Assembly: GCA_018296165.2 (NCBI GenBank)
Contig: JACKQL020000046.1
Location: 388,136-452,135, forward strand
Direction of reading: 5' to 3'
DNA from: Termitomyces sp. T153
Lineage: Eukaryota; Basidiomycota; Agaricomycetes; Agaricales; Lyophyllaceae
DNA length: 64,000 nt
Made by a program: the position numbers and the translations under genes. The notes below the pieces were generated by a model, which worked only from the letters and a program-made list of their open reading frames with translations, was not told where the DNA came from and made no database searches. Positions within the stretch are counted from its first letter, which is position 1; each line of letters begins with the position of its first letter. Below are positions 20,186 through 33,124 of the stretch, one piece after another.

Positions 20186-21857
20186 ATGTCTTACATAATC
20201 CTATTGTTGACTCCTTTCGTGTCCACAAGCCAGAGCAGACTACCATTGCTCACACATATCATGCCTCCGGAGTATGATAACTTAACCACTCTGCTTCGAA
20301 CCACCTTGCCACTCGATGATTCTGAATACGACAAACTACTTATTCGGAGAGTTACATGGTGGGAATCGACTCGTGTTAGGTCATGGTTTCTCGAAAATGG
20401 CTTCGCATTGTATCGCCGGTATCAATATGAAGACCAAGATTTCATCGTTGAAATGTACCCGCCTGGCGCTGAAGCACAAGAGAGAGCGTTTCCTTATCCT
20501 TACGAAGGTGAGATGGATCGCGGTCCTCATGAGTCGGAATATCGGCCTTTTCACGCATATACTGGCCATACGGCACGTGTCTTGCGGTCATCCGTCAAGA
20601 GCACGTCCATAACCTTTCTTGGGCTCCTAGTGTACTATTAGCCATGCTCAGGATCGTTCAGGGCGGCATGTTGTCGTGAAGGCAATACTCGATGACAGTG
20701 AAGAGTTTCGCATTCTACGATACCTTCGGGATCAAGGAGTACCGCGCTCCATGGATGATTTCCACAACGTGATACCGGTTTTGGATATCCTGCCCTATGA
20801 AGGTCAATGGCTTGCGATTATGCCCAGGTAGGACCACTGTTCGCAAATGTCATGGTGCTTCAGCTCAATAAAAGCTCGGTCGTTAGATGGGGTATCCGAC
20901 CTCTTGGTCCTCCGTTTCAGAGAATACACGAGGTGTTTCATTTGATTCACTGTCTATTAAAGGTGCCTCCTGACTTCCTTTCATTAAGTCAGTTCTCACT
21001 TTGTATCAGGGACTGACTTTCCTTCATGAACATAGAATAGCGCATGGGGTGTGTCACCTCATTCATAGTTTGGTTTCTTCTCATCCTGTCATCAATCTAG
21101 GACATCAAGACAGACAACATACTCGTCAATCATGTCTATCGAGACCTTTTTGACAACCGCAGTCGCTCTCGCGCATTGCTACGTTCACAAGGTAAACTGA
21201 CGTATGCCTTCTGTGACTTTGATGGTTCCACAATGTTTCCACCTTCAATGACCCTTGATGAATGTCGCCTCCCTAGTCATATTTCTTTCAACACACTGTG
21301 TGATCAAGCGCCGCCGGATACGTTTCAGGGCGAATTTGATTTCAATCCTTTTGCCTTTGATGTTGGAATGTTAGGCATCTTGTTCTGCAATAGATTCCAG
21401 GCAAGCCAATATACCTACCCTCTCCATTAATATCTAAAAGAATTGAATCACATTGTAGTATCTGTCACGAACTGTTCCCATGCTGGCACCCTTACTCGAT
21501 AGGATGACGACCCGATTTATTGAACGACGTCTCAAAGCTTCAGAAGCTTTACAGTTTTTCGAACAAGAAGTTCTTCCGCAGACACCTGAGTCTATACTAT
21601 CCTCGCGGATCCCCCCATTCGATAGTGCAACTGGACTCTACGATACTTACGATCGATGGGCAGGCCTTGATTCGGACTTTGTGGACAAATGGGGCGCCTT
21701 CCGTGAACCTCCTGTTCCGCTTACCCTCAAATTTCTGCGATATATCTGTGAATACCCGTGGATTTTTTACGTTGTTAGCTGCATACGCCGTGTCACTCAA
21801 TTTATTCGCGTCCGCATGTCATTCTTCCGCAGATTTAACTCAAAGACAGATCATTGA
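20186..21857 (+). CDS. Fungal protein-kinase-like protein, apparently intact
   Basis: Six exons join in frame (20186-20578, 20631-20827, 20875-20962, 21010-21048, 21101-21400, 21459-21857), giving 471 residues. An in-frame ATG at 20261 (MPPEYDNL) would give 446 and is an equally good start. Kinase landmarks are VVVK with the probable ATP-binding Lys at 148, the catalytic loop HRIAHGDIKTDN (Asp 240, Asn 245) and the metal-binding DFDG at 278-281. The HGD in place of HRD is usual in the large agaricomycete family of kinase-like genes. Five introns are 47-58 bp. Four are GT-AG; the last (21401-21458) has a GCAAGC donor after CAG, so is GC-AG. Codons and CpG content are host-like, unlike the decayed repeats on both sides. 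Substrate and pathway are unknown. Whether it is catalytically active cannot be said. Confidence 0.83.
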
Positions 21858-21899
21858 TAAATACAACGGGCTTTCATGCTTGTAAAATCGCATGGCTGA

Positions 21900-22370
21900 A
21901 TAGATGACACTTAGTGAAGACCCCCATGCAATGCCCTTATCCAACCTCGAGGATATCAAACCCCCAAAGCAACCTCTGCCATCATTGGAATCAATCCCTG
22001 CCCCCGACAACCCCCTCCTCCAAGAATAAGTCAAGATTCCAAGACCAGTGCTCCACCCCCAACCTTGAACCTAAACTTTGGAATTAGCTAGGACCACTCT
22101 GGCTACTTGACCATCAACCCTGCCCAATATTTGACTGGACAAATTCTGCAACAAAGTCTCTAAGCACAGATACAACTCCTGCTAACCTCCTATCCCTCCC
22201 CTTCCCATTTCCTAGGGCTCTGACACCTCTGATCTGACTCCAGCAACTCTGGAGCAAGCCAAACAAGATTCCAAACCTCAAGACAACCAAGAAAGAAAGG
22301 AAAATGCACCTCTGCCCCAGCCTCCTAACATCACTTGAATTTGAATATCTCAAGATCCTCATGCATACTT
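21900..22370 (+). mobile_element. Fragment of the family-C internal region
   Basis: Aligns by eye with 35740-36080 inside C1. Shared landmarks in order are GCCATCATTGGAATCAA-like, AGCTAGGACC, CTGCCCAATATTTG-like, CTGGAGCAAGCCAAACAAG and CCAAGAAAGAAAGGAAAATG-like blocks. No LTR is attached. It lies directly after the kinase gene stop; CpGs are still present in its first 100 bp and absent after that. Confidence 0.65.
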
Positions 22371-25366
22371 AAAGAACACAAATGTAGTGAAGTAATTTTG
22401 TGATGCATGTAGTGTTACACATGTCTCCTGATTGGTAAAATGGCATGAGTGACTAGGCCACTTTGGAACAAAGCAGTCAGACAATATGCACCAGTGCAAG
22501 GCTTATCCAGACAAATCCCTGTTACAATCATAGACCTCTCTGCTTAGGACATTCCTCAGATCTTGTTCAAGTCATAGTTATATTATATACAATCAATTCC
22601 ACCATCCAAACAGTCTAGGAAACCCTTTCTAAGTCTGAATGATAGACAAGGTTGCCAGTCATATTCCTGACACACAAGGTCATCTGCAAAGCCTCAGCTT
22701 GTTTTACATCACATAATGCTTTTTCAATTGATTGTCTGGATGAAAAATTCTGCCCTTGCATATTAATTCATCAGACTTGCTTTAAATTATTCTGTGCAAC
22801 TCAAAGTTCAGACCTTTGGAGTCTTAGGGTTGCTTTGTATGGACACAAATTCACCTGAAGAGAAGATGGTGGTTCTATTGCTGAATGTCAATGCTTTTTC
22901 AACAGTCACAATGGTGTCTATCTGTTTAATAGAGGTTCAATCAGGACCTCAATTCATCTATGTATTGATAGAATTACTGACTGGTAAACCTCTCAAATCT
23001 TTTGGCCCCAGGACTTGTACAACAGCATGAAGGTTATCATGATAAAAGCATTCCACAGTGCATTTGATCATGGGATCAATTATCCTGTATACTATGAAAA
23101 TCAAGAAACCCTTCAATACAATATGTAAAAAATTCAACACCCTGAGGAACCCTTTAATATGTTATAGTAAATCAGTCATGGCTCAAATAGCTGTATCAAT
23201 AGTGCATGAACATACTGTCAAGGCCATGTGTTGTGGGTCAAACACCTTGACAATATCACCCACTTTGAGAGTATGGATATGATGGTGATCAGAACAATAA
23301 GTGTCATCCCTGAGTTCCTGCTCAACAATTTGAACATAAACTTTTGTGGCTTTTAGTCTACAAGTGCTGAAGTTCTTGGCCATGATAAAACTGGCCATCA
23401 ACTTAGCTCATGGGCAAGAGACAAATCATAGCATAGACTAGGTAAGGGTTTTTGTTTGGTGGTGTTGTTGGACAATTCATAGTCTCAGGGCAGCAATTCC
23501 AGTTGCTGCTAGTGAACAGTATGATAGTTAATACAGAGCATTTTAACAATGTGATCCAACTGTGTAACTTACAATGTTGCACAAGCAGTAAGGGAGATGA
23601 AGAGAGGTACACCTGGAAACAGGAGTGCTTGGCAAATCCAGTAGGAAACAAATCCATGCTTGGACTGCACACTTATCTACAGACTATCAATATCTCTATC
23701 TGCACTAATGAGGCAACCATCAGGAACCCCCAAGTTCTATGGCATATCACATCATGTGATGTTAATGTCACACATTTGTTTATTGAAAGATGAATCTGTT
23801 TTCAATTGGAAGCTGATTGTAATTGTGGGTAAATCTGGTGTAATTATGGGTAAAATCTGGTGTAATTGTGGGTAATCATGGGTAAATCTGGATTACAATC
23901 AAAGAATTAGAATTACTTGAGATTTCAAATCGAGGAAAAGTGAAAGTAAATTCCAATCTAAAACTAACAGATTACCTTTGACTCACATGGCTTACAGATT
24001 TTGTTCTGCAGACACATATACATATTTATTAGGTAGTAGGCATGAGGATTCAAATAGTTCAGTGTTGCAGTTGTTGGAGCAAAATACTTTGAGCTCACCT
24101 CTACTGACCAGAACTTCAGAGTATAGTTGGCAGAATGAGAACTCTGGTCATCTGATGAATCTGGCAGAGGTGGCAAGTACAAATGTACCACACAAGATCA
24201 GCGCTAACTTGAGGCCACCAAAATTGTTCTAGTAGAGCTGAGCAGGTAACAAAAAGGCCTCTATGTCCCAAGTTATCATGCATAGCTTTCAAGACTCATA
24301 AGCAATGGTCAGTAGGAACAAATAGCTTGTGGGCACCATCTCTGTTTCTCACCAAAGCTTGCTGCCAGCAATAAAGAACATGGATGCATAGCAAATGAAG
24401 GTGGCCTATTTGGTGTTGCTAAGGCTTTTAGGTTGAACAAGGTCATTAAGCCATTTCTTGACCAAAAGCATGCATGCATCACTAGCAATGGCTTTGGTAC
24501 TGTGGGGTACATCATTATAAGTAGTGGTGCCATCATCATGGAGAGGCCAAATGTCATCACTGTTTGCCAGTCATGGGGCTGAGTCATGGCTATCATTGCT
24601 AACAAATGTTGCTAAGGGCTGGAACTTGAGAAGGGGGGGTAGTCATCATGAAGCTGAAGATACTTGGTGGAGGAGGGACAGTGGCAGCTGGACTTGGTGA
24701 ATGAAGCCATGTCAGCAATCAATCCAGTCCTCATATACAGAGTTGTTGCTATCATCAGGAAGGGGGTTGCTAGGCTGGAGTGGGCATTGCAAAAGACTGT
24801 TGGGGCCATGGAAAGTTTCTTTGACATGAACAAGCTCAAAGTGGAACATCAATATCACCATAATCCAGTGGTTCATGCTAGCAGAAGGCTGGATGTCAGG
24901 GTTCTGTAGCATACCCTTGATATAGCAAGTGTCAACTTCAATGATGAGGTTCCTAACACCAATGAGGTACATTCATAAGGCTTGAAGCACTCAATAAAGT
25001 CCATAGAGTTCCAACTTGGGCTGACTGAATCTAGCCTCTCTGTCATTAAGTGTAATTGATCCAAAGCAGTTGTAGCAATGTTCTTTGTGGTTGTTGCTAG
25101 TGCATTGGCAGAGGTAGTAGCCAACAGCAATATATGATGTATCAACTGCTAAGATGACTGGGTCAGGCAATTCATAATCAATTGGAATTAGGGGCTTGGT
25201 GTCTTGTAAAGCTTTAACAAGGTCTTGCTGGGCATTGATCTGATTAGGGCCAAATTCTATGGGGATGCCAATTGTGAGTGAGTTTTGTTAAGTTGTTAGC
25301 ATGATGAGCAAAATTCTTGATGAAAATCCTAAGAACTCCAACTGCACCCAGAAAGGCTCAAACTTC
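22371..25366 (-). pseudogene. A-element RNase H, integrase and 3' region (heavily broken)
   Basis: Minus-strand readings show an RNase H-like stretch (about 24700-25360), a tract with DWQTVMTFGLS and, at about 24190-24310, an integrase zinc-finger type sequence (MHDNLGHRGF). Fragments of the catalytic core lie at about 23400-23950, and a C-terminal piece (VYVQIVEQELRDD, HTLKVGDIVKVFDP) at 23183-23401. Frameshifts and stops are frequent. From 22371 to about 23180 there is only degraded, AT-rich minus-strand sequence with no recognised domain. Confidence 0.65.
23819..23892. repeat. Short imperfect tandem array (about 22-bp unit)
   Basis: Roughly three imperfect copies of GTAATTGTGGGTAAATCTGG lie inside the decayed A integrase region, with the spacing varied by one or two bases. 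The array is not coding in any frame. Confidence 0.7.
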
Positions 25367-26400
25367 TTATAGCAACTTGCAAGGGCCCCAGCACTCAAGT
25401 GGGGCTAAGCAACTCTTGTCTGGAATTTGACCACTAGGTGTGCAAATGTGTCCAAGAATCTTGAAGGTCAGGGTGCATAATACTAGCTTGTGACTTGAGA
25501 ATGTACTGCCACAGTACCTCATTTGCTGGAGGATTTGGTTGAGAAGTTCAAAGAACTCCCATAGCACTAAGCAAACATTTGAGTTAGTAGGATGCTTTGC
25601 AGGAATACCATTAACAATCTTCCAGTCCTTGGGTCCTTTCACACCAACATTGTCAATAAAGCTGAGTATGTTATAGGGGATCTCTGGCTGAAAAATAAAA
25701 GTAATGTCATTGTGGAATATTGGCACAGAGTTTGTCCAACCCATCAGCAAGGTCACTAGGCAAAGTGCATCAAATGGAGTCTGGAATGTTGTTAAGTTAC
25801 ATGAGGTGGGGTTGATAAGTTGCTCATCATAGCCAATGTAGAGGTTGAGTATAGCACCACATATGCATCCAGCAAAAGATTCAGTGATATGATCAGGAAA
25901 AGGCAGTACTCCAGAATGGCAAATGGTGACATGGTTTAGCAGCTCTAGACTGTGTACAATCCTGAGCTTACCATTCTTCTTGAGGACACATAACCAGCAC
26001 AAGCAATAAGTTCCTTCCCTAGTCCTGGGGATATGGGGCAATTGTGCTGAATCCAGGGTACATGTAGTATCATTGGTATACATACTGGCAGAAAGAAGTC
26101 AGGGTGCAAGCTTCCTTGTTCAGAGTCCTCCCAAGCAAAAGCTTTTTCTTGTTTGGCAACCATGTTAACAAGAATGTTGATTTTGTCACTAGTGATAAAG
26201 CCCATGTTGTGGTCTTCAACAAGTTTTGCTTGTTGTTTGCTAGTGAATTGCTGTGTTGGTACAAATGGTGGTGGATTTGGGTCAAGTGCTGGCATTGTTG
26301 CTAGCAGGTTGCTAATAATGTTGCTCAATTCAAAAGTCTTTGCTAACATGGCCAGCAATGGGTTTGGTCTTCATAGTGTGATGGATTTGTACTTCTTCTT
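25367..26400 (-). pseudogene. A-element reverse transcriptase (broken)
   Basis: A 238-codon minus-strand ORF (25367-26083) reads through the RT palm: LKKNGKLRIVHSLELLN, TTFQTPFDAL, then the active-site box FIDN followed by VGVKGP (25649-25660). In this gypsy group the box is FIDD, so the second catalytic Asp is changed to Asn. Upstream the ORF at 25945-26358 covers the protease-RT connection (VAKQEKAFAWEDSEQGSL). Without both Asp residues the enzyme could not polymerise. Confidence 0.82.
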
Positions 26401-26516
26401 TACCTGAACACCTTTTCTTTTAGCAGATTTGTTAGCAACAAACTGAGCAAGAAAAGGGATGTTAACATAAGTAGGGGTAGCACCTGCATTGTTTGTAGCA
26501 ATAGGTAAAGTCTGTC

Positions 26517-26885
26517 TGTTAGGGGACTTCTATTTCCGACCTCCACAACTTGTTCCAGCACCTCTGCAGCTTGTTCAATGTCTCTGGGGCTCTTTCTAGA
26601 ACCCCAGAGATCTCCAGAGAACTGTGGAGTTCTCTGTATTACCTCAGTGATCATTGCCCTAGGGTTAGGAGTAGCTCTGGTCATCTGTACAGTAGTTCCC
26701 ATACCTCTGCCACTCACTGATGCACCACACTGAGCAGTGGGGATCCTTAGACTTGTTCTCTTCAGATTTACCTCTGCTAGGTGATTAGTTACTGATTGTA
26801 TCATTGTCTACTCTGCTAATATACTTTGGATTCCCCTCTGCTAGCTGTGTGACTCTGATCCACCACTCCAGAGGTTACTCTTACA
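26517..26885 (+). repeat. 5' LTR of B2
   Basis: 369 bp, TGTTAGGGGACTTC...CTCTTACA. AGACTTGTTCT at 26749-26759 pairs, with one mismatch, with AGAATAAGTCT at 26888-26898 just inside the element. Confidence 0.94.
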
Positions 26886-26991
26886 GCAGAATAAGTCTTC
26901 TAAAACTGGTCTGGAAGCCCCTCATAGCTGCAAGGAACCTTCAAGCCACTACCTGTCACTTCTCCACTAGGACTAAACACTGCAGAGTTCT

Positions 26992-27491
26992 ATGTCTCAG
27001 CTTGCCAACCCAGACACACCCTCAGAGGCCCCAGCCCTGCAGGACAAAGCCTGGACTTGCCTGCTTCACCTAGAAACTCAGGTGCAATTAACACAATCAT
27101 TTCTCGCCCACCATACTACCAAACTCTCTACCCTTCATCAAACAACCAATCTTATCTCCCAATCCCTCCAGGCACTACTCAAATGCCTACTTCCTAACTC
27201 ACTCTAGCTATCCCTGCAGCATGCCTCCTGCTGCTAGGAATCCCCATGGACATGGATGCTGCCCTGCTACTGTGCTGAAGATGCCAGAAGCCTGGGCACT
27301 TTGCACAGCACTGCCCCTTGGGCCTGGAGGTATGCTACCTTTTCACAGTGGAGCAGGAGGGACTCCTCCTGCAGCTGCTGGCTATGAAGAATGCTGCTGG
27401 AGCTCCATCACTAGATGAGCCTACATCAGAGTTGACCCTGGAGGAGATCAGTGCATGCACATCATATCTGGAGCTGGAGGGGGATTTTTAG
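26992..27491 (+). pseudogene. B2 gag, internally deleted
   Basis: The ATG at 26992 opens the same N-terminal reading as in B1 and B4 (SQLANPDTPSEAPALQDKAW). At about 27200 the sequence jumps to the Pro/His-rich region before the zinc knuckle, so most of the capsid domain is gone. The knuckle itself survives only as out-of-frame remnants. The reading ends ELEGDF-stop at 27491. Confidence 0.82.
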
Positions 27492-27727
27492 TTGAGCAAT
27501 GAATGAGGTGTATGCCTCCATTGCTGGGTGCTAATAGGTTCTCATATCTGTCAACAGAAAATGCAACTGCCTTTTCCAATGCCCTTTGTTCTGAGGCAGA
27601 AGAACCTCAACACCCCCCTTCAGACATATAAACACTAATTCTGGAGCCTCCACCAAGCTTCCTGACACCTCTGAAGGTCTGTCGGCATGGCCCCACTTGG
27701 GCATGTCAAATGCCTTGACAGTACATG

Positions 27728-30700
27728 ATGACTTCTGGCCTGTCTGCCAACTTCCTGCATCTAAACATGGAGGTTGAGATGATAGACACCTAGCAAACCC
27801 ATGGAGTCACAGCTTTTTTGAATAGCAGAGCAACAGGACTGTTTCTGGACTTAGAGTTTGTCAAACACTATGGCCTAACCACACAGTCTCTCCCCAAGCC
27901 CATTCCAGTCTACAACATTGATGGAATGCCTAACAAAGCAGGCACCATCAACTCTGTAGTCAATCTAGTCCTCTGCTATCAGAACTATGCAGAGCATGCC
28001 ATGTTCACTGTCACTAGCCTGGGTAGGCAGGACATGATCCTTGATTTTATGTAGCTTCATGAGCACAACCCCAAGGTTGATTGGACCAAAGGGAAGGTAA
28101 CCATGAGCAGGTGCCCCTAGAAGTGTTCTGCCTGTGCTGCAGAGGACAGAGCAGAGCACCAGACCCAAGTTCAGGAGCATGCAGCCATCTGCACATGTCA
28201 TGCTAGCCCTCTCCCCTTTACAGATCTAGACCTCTTGGATTCCCCACCTCTGGCATTTCCTAGTAGAGAGGCCCTCTATGAGGACAATTGGAGCAATAGC
28301 AGAGCCCCAGAGGAGGAGCATGGAGAAGAGTTTGGTGGCATATGCAAGCTGGAGCTCCCAGATGAAGCGGTAGAAGTGGGGGATCAAATCTATGCTACTA
28401 CCATACATCTGCTGCCCTTTGTCATGGAGAGCTGGGCTAGCCAGACCACATCTCAATGGCTGGCCCAGGCATTTGCTGCTAATGTCATGCCTCAATAGTT
28501 TCAAGATGTAGTACCCCCCTATTTTTATGCATTTGAGGATGTTTTCTCCAAAGCTTTACTCAACTCACTTTCAGAGCACAAGAGGTGAGACCACACCATC
28601 AAACTGCTACCAGACTCTGCACCCTCCAGCTGTAAGGTCTACTTGCTCATGCCTCAGGAACAGGACAAGCTTGACACATTCCTGCAGGAGAACCTGGACT
28701 GTGGTTGCATCTGCCCATCCAAGTCTCTAATGGCTTCTCTGCTCTTCTTCATTAAAAAGAAGGATGGCTCCCTCTAACTGGTCCAGGACTACCGGGTACT
28801 CAATGCCATGATGGTGAAGAACCATTACCCTCTCCCTCTCATCTCTGAGCTCATCAACAACCTCTGGAGTGCATAATACTTCACTAAGCTGGATGTCCAG
28901 TAGGGTTACAACAATATGCACATTTAGAAGGGAGATGAGTGGAAGGCTGCCTTCTAGACCAACCAGAGATTGTTTGAGCCACTTGTTATGTTCTTTGAAC
29001 TCACCAATAGCCCCACCACCTTCCAGACCATGATGAATGACATCTTCCGGAACTTTATAGCAGAGGGTATAGTGTGTGTGTACCTTAATGACATTCTCAT
29101 CTATACCAAAACATTAGAGGAACACCATCAGATCACTCACTTTGTCCTGGAACACCTCTGCCAGTATCAGCTCTACCTCAAGCCAGAAAAGTGCAAGTTT
29201 GAACAAACCCAGATCGAGTACCTGGGCCTGATCATATTGCACAGAACCATAGAGATGGACCCAGTGAAGGTAGCAGGCATGGTGGAGTGGCCAGAGCCCC
29301 AGAACAAGAAGGAGGTGCAGGCATTCCTTGGTTTTGCAAACTTCTACCAGAGATTCATCCAGGACTTCTCACACCATGCCCATCCACCATTTGACCTCAC
29401 AGGAAAGGATGTTCCATGGAGTTGGGGACCTCTAGAGCAGACAGCCTTTGACACTCTCAAGTGTGCCATGACCTCCAGACCTGTCCTCCTCTTTCTGGAT
29501 GACAATTCTCCCTTCCAGGTGGAGACTAACAGCTCTGACTTTGCTACTGGAGCCATGCTCTCACAGCAATCTCTGCAGGATGGGAAGTGGCATCTGGTGG
29601 CCTTTTACTCTAAGAGCCTGAACATGGTGGAGCAGAACTACAAGATCTATGACAAAGAGATGCTGGCCATCATTCTGTCATTCAAGGAGTGGCAGCACTT
29701 CCTGGAGGGCATGTGGCACAAGTTTGAGGTCTGAATGGATTACAAGAACCTTGAATACTTCCAGATGGCCAAGAAGCTCAATTGCCAACAGGCCTGGTGG
29801 TTCCTCTACCTCACCAACTTTGACTTTGTTTGCACCACAAGCCTGGCCAGAGCATGGGGAAACCAGATGCCTGTCCCAGAGAGCAGATCATGGCATGAGA
29901 GAAGGGGATAATAGCAATATTGTGCTCCTCTGCCCTGAATTGTTTGCAATCCAAGCCATGGAGGGTCTTGCCATTGAGGAAGCAGAAGCAGACATTCTCC
30001 AGGACATATGGCAGGGTAATTGGGATGGTCAGCAGGAGGAGCTGGTGGTGCAAGCTGCTCAGACACTGAAGTTGGGGCATACCACCAGTGCCAAGGCAGT
30101 CTGCACTGATGAATGGGTCCTCCAAGACAGAATCCTGACCTTCCAAGACTGTATCTATATCCCCAACATTCCAGAGCTCCATCAGAGGATTGTGGAGCAA
30201 CACCATGACTCCTGCATTGCAGAGCACCCCAGACAGGGAAAGACACTGGAGCTAGTATTGTGGAACTACTGGTGGCCCCAGATGCCCAGTATATTGGGTC
30301 CTACACTAGTACCTGCAATCTCTGCCTTCAGACCAAGCCCCAGCACTGACTCCCCTACAGACAGTTACACCTGCTACCCATGCCCACAGAATAATGGAGT
30401 GTGGCATTTGTGGACTTCATTGTAGAGCTCCCTGATGCCTATGGTTATGATGTGATCATGGTGGTGGTAGACCTATACAGCAAGTGAGTGCACTTCATTC
30501 CAACCCACACCACCTGCTCCACCATGGGTGCTACAAACCTGTACCAGAGGAATGTCTGGAAGCTCCATGGCCTCTCCAATGCCTATGTCTCAGATTGGGG
30601 ACCACAATTTGTGGTGGAGTTCACCCAGGAGCTCTACCAACTGCTTGGAATGAAGCTCCACACCACTACCACCTACCACTCACAGTCTGATAGCCAGACA

Positions 30701-31497
30701 GAATGTGTAAATCAGGAGTTAGAGCAGTATCTCTGCCTCTTTTGCAACAAATGCTAAGATGACTGGGACAAACTCCTCCCTGATGCCAAATTCCAATACA
30801 ACAACCACATTCATGCATCCACCCAGTTTTCCCCATTCTTCCTTGACATGGGACAGCATCTGCACATGGGTTTTGAACCCCAGGCCTGGCCCTCAGAGAA
30901 TGAGGCAGTAAACAAATTTGTGGACCAGATGAAGAGGTTGTAGGAGGAGGGCCAGGCAGCACTGGCAAAGGCAAAGGATGACATGGTGCAATACTATGAC
31001 TGTGGAAGGACCCTGAAGCACAAATATCAACCCAGAGATCAAGTCTATCTGGATGCTTCCAACATTATGACTACCCAGCCCTCAAAAAAGCTGTCACACC
31101 AGCAGTTGGGGCCTTTTACAGTGGAACAACAGGTAGGACCCTTGGCCTATCAACTCTAGCTCCCTGCAGGGATGCACCAGCTTCATCCAATGTTCAACAT
31201 GGTCAAACTAACTCTGGCCCCTAAGGATCCTATTCTGGGGCATTGTCCACCACCTCTGCCATCCTCCATGGTGGTCAATGACAACAAGGAATATGAGGTG
31301 GAGGAAATCCTGGATAGCCATTTATTCTGGAGACAACTACAATACAAGGTGGAGTGGAAAGGCTATGGGATCAAGGATATCTCCTGGGAGCCATGGGAGA
31401 ACATACACACCCCCAGACTTGTCAAGGAGTTCCACCAGAGACATCTAGAGGCCCTGTGCACCATACAAGGGATCTACCCTATCTTGCTAGCAGACTA
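27728..31497 (+). pseudogene. B2 pol: protease, RT, RNase H, integrase, chromodomain (broken)
   Basis: The protease has NSRATG at 27821-27832 in place of DSGATG. RT and RNase H share a 254-codon ORF (28970-29734) with ILIYTKTLEEHHQ, KKEVQAFLGFANFYQRF and YSKSLNMVEQNYKIYDKEM; the catalytic box is YLND (29081-29092). The integrase at about 30170-30800 has FVDFIVELPDAYGYD, VSDWGPQF and TYHSQSDSQTECVNQELEQYL. The GPY/F-like region PFTVEQQVGPLAYQL follows. The chromodomain is the clearest in the window (31262-31497: YEVEEILDSHLFWRQLQYKV, WKGYG, ISWEPWENIH), followed by VKEFH. Frameshifts and stops occur throughout. Confidence 0.9.
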
Positions 31498-31557
31498 AGC
31501 AATCAGGAACTTCTTTTACCCTGTGCATTGAGACACCGCACACTAGAAGAGGGGTAA

Positions 31558-32887
31558 TGTCAGGAGACTTCTATTTCCAACCTCTGCAACTTGTTCCAGC
31601 ACCTCTGCAACTTGTTCAATATCTCTGGGGTTCTTTCTGGAACCCTGGAGATCTCCAGAGAACTGTGGAGTTCTCTGTATCACCTCAGCAATCATTGCCC
31701 TAGGATTAGGAGTAGCTTTAGTCATCTGTACAGTACTTCCCATGCCTCTGCTGCCCACTGATGTGCCACACTGAGCAGTGGGATCCTTAGACTTGTTCTC
31801 TTTGGATTCCCCTCTGCTAGGTAATCAGTTACTGATGATACAATGTTGTCACACCATTGGGAACATAATAAAACACCAGAAGTCAAAACAAACATTTATT
31901 AAGGCTGAAAACTGTAAGCCTCCTAGTAAAACACATTCCAGCAACATTATCCCTTTAAATACACCAGAAGAAATACAGAACAGGATAGGACAAGGACTAT
32001 ACTAGACTATACACTCAATAATAGTCCAATCACTGTAATGGGAGGGGAAGCATGGGACTGGCAAAAGCACCTGAGTGGCATCAATTCTGGCAAGATCTAG
32101 ATCTGATCTAAGAATGACCAGATTGGAATGTTGACTGAAAGGAAAATGAATGGAATAAAGGGAAGGGAAAGGAAGATGAATGGAAGAATATGAAATAAAT
32201 GGAATGAAGAAAAGGGCAAGGAAGATGAATGGAAGAACCTGAATGGGAAAGAACCTGAATGGGAAAGAACCTGAATGGGAAAGAATATGAAATGAATAAA
32301 GGAAGATGAATGGAATGAATAGGAGGGAACAAATGAATGGAAGGACCTGAATGGGAAAGAACCTGAATGGGGAAGAATATGAATGGAAGAAATACAAAGG
32401 AGGAATGATGACACCAGGAACTAGCCTGTGGCAATGAAACAGGCATACTAAAAGGGGGAATTAGAATAACAGTTATGAATAAGGGGCTGGAAAGTATGAA
32501 ACCAAAAGTCACATGTAGGAGGTGGTCTGTGCACTATAGAAAGAGGTATAAATAGCCCAAGTAGAGTAGCAAATGGACAGGCAATTAATAGGCAAAGGCT
32601 CAGTGGTTCCCAGGGAGTGAATCACTTAGGCTGGAGTTTGTTGAAACCCCTCTGCATTCAGAATAGAAATATTTTGCAAGTAAACCACCTCAACTTCAAG
32701 CATTTATCAAGACATCAGTGTGGAATTGGAGTAGACTTCCTAAGTCTTCAAGAAAGCCCCAGAACTATCAGTATTACTCTAAGTCAGTACTACACTGATT
32801 GTATTGTTGTCTACTCTGCTAATATACTTCAGATTCCCCTTTGCTAGCTGTGTGACTCTGATCACTGCTCCAGAGGTTGCCCTTACA
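31558..32887 (+). repeat. 3' LTR of B2, split by a solo LTR
   Basis: 31558-31835 and 32794-32887 together make a normal-length B LTR (TGTCAGGAGAC ... TTGCCCTTACA). The interruption is the element at 31836-32793. Confidence 0.9.
31836..32793 (+). mobile_element. Non-coding insertion (probable solo LTR), duplication ACTGA
   Basis: 958 bp inside the B2 3' LTR, with ACTGA at 31831-31835 and 32794-32798. It starts TGATACAATG and ends TACTAC (TACTACA if the duplication is only CTGA), so the exact ends are uncertain by one base. GGTATAAATAGCC at about 32544 suggests an LTR promoter. It contains no coding sequence but has GGAATG-rich simple repeats, including three perfect copies of GAACCTGAATGGGAAA at 32235-32282. 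Confidence 0.75.
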
Positions 32888-33124
32888 CTGTCCAAGAATC
32901 AAAAGGGTTAGAGGAATTTTCTTGGAAACAAGATATGAATGTGGAGGTAAAGAAAAATCAGAAAGGTTGCTAGCAATGGCATATAGATAAGCTAGGGCAG
33001 GGTTTGTCTTGTGCAAGAATCTGTAAGTAACATGTCTTTGTCCAAATCACAAGAAGCTATACAAGTTGCTAGACTGGTTGAATGATCATAGCTAATAACA
33101 ACCACTGTGTTGCTATTGTCATTA

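Larger units (their letters stand above)
26517..32887 (+). mobile_element. B2: gypsy retrotransposon, TSD CTGTC, inserted in element A
   Basis: 5' LTR 26517-26885 (TGTTAGGGGAC...CTTACA). The 3' LTR starts at 31558 and ends at 32887, interrupted by a 958-bp insertion. The 5-bp duplication CTGTC at 26512-26516 and 32888-32892 matches exactly. It is closely related to B1 and B4. About 700 bp of gag is missing near 27200, but it has the most complete integrase and chromodomain of the three. Stops and frameshifts are frequent, and CpG is nearly absent. Confidence 0.94.
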
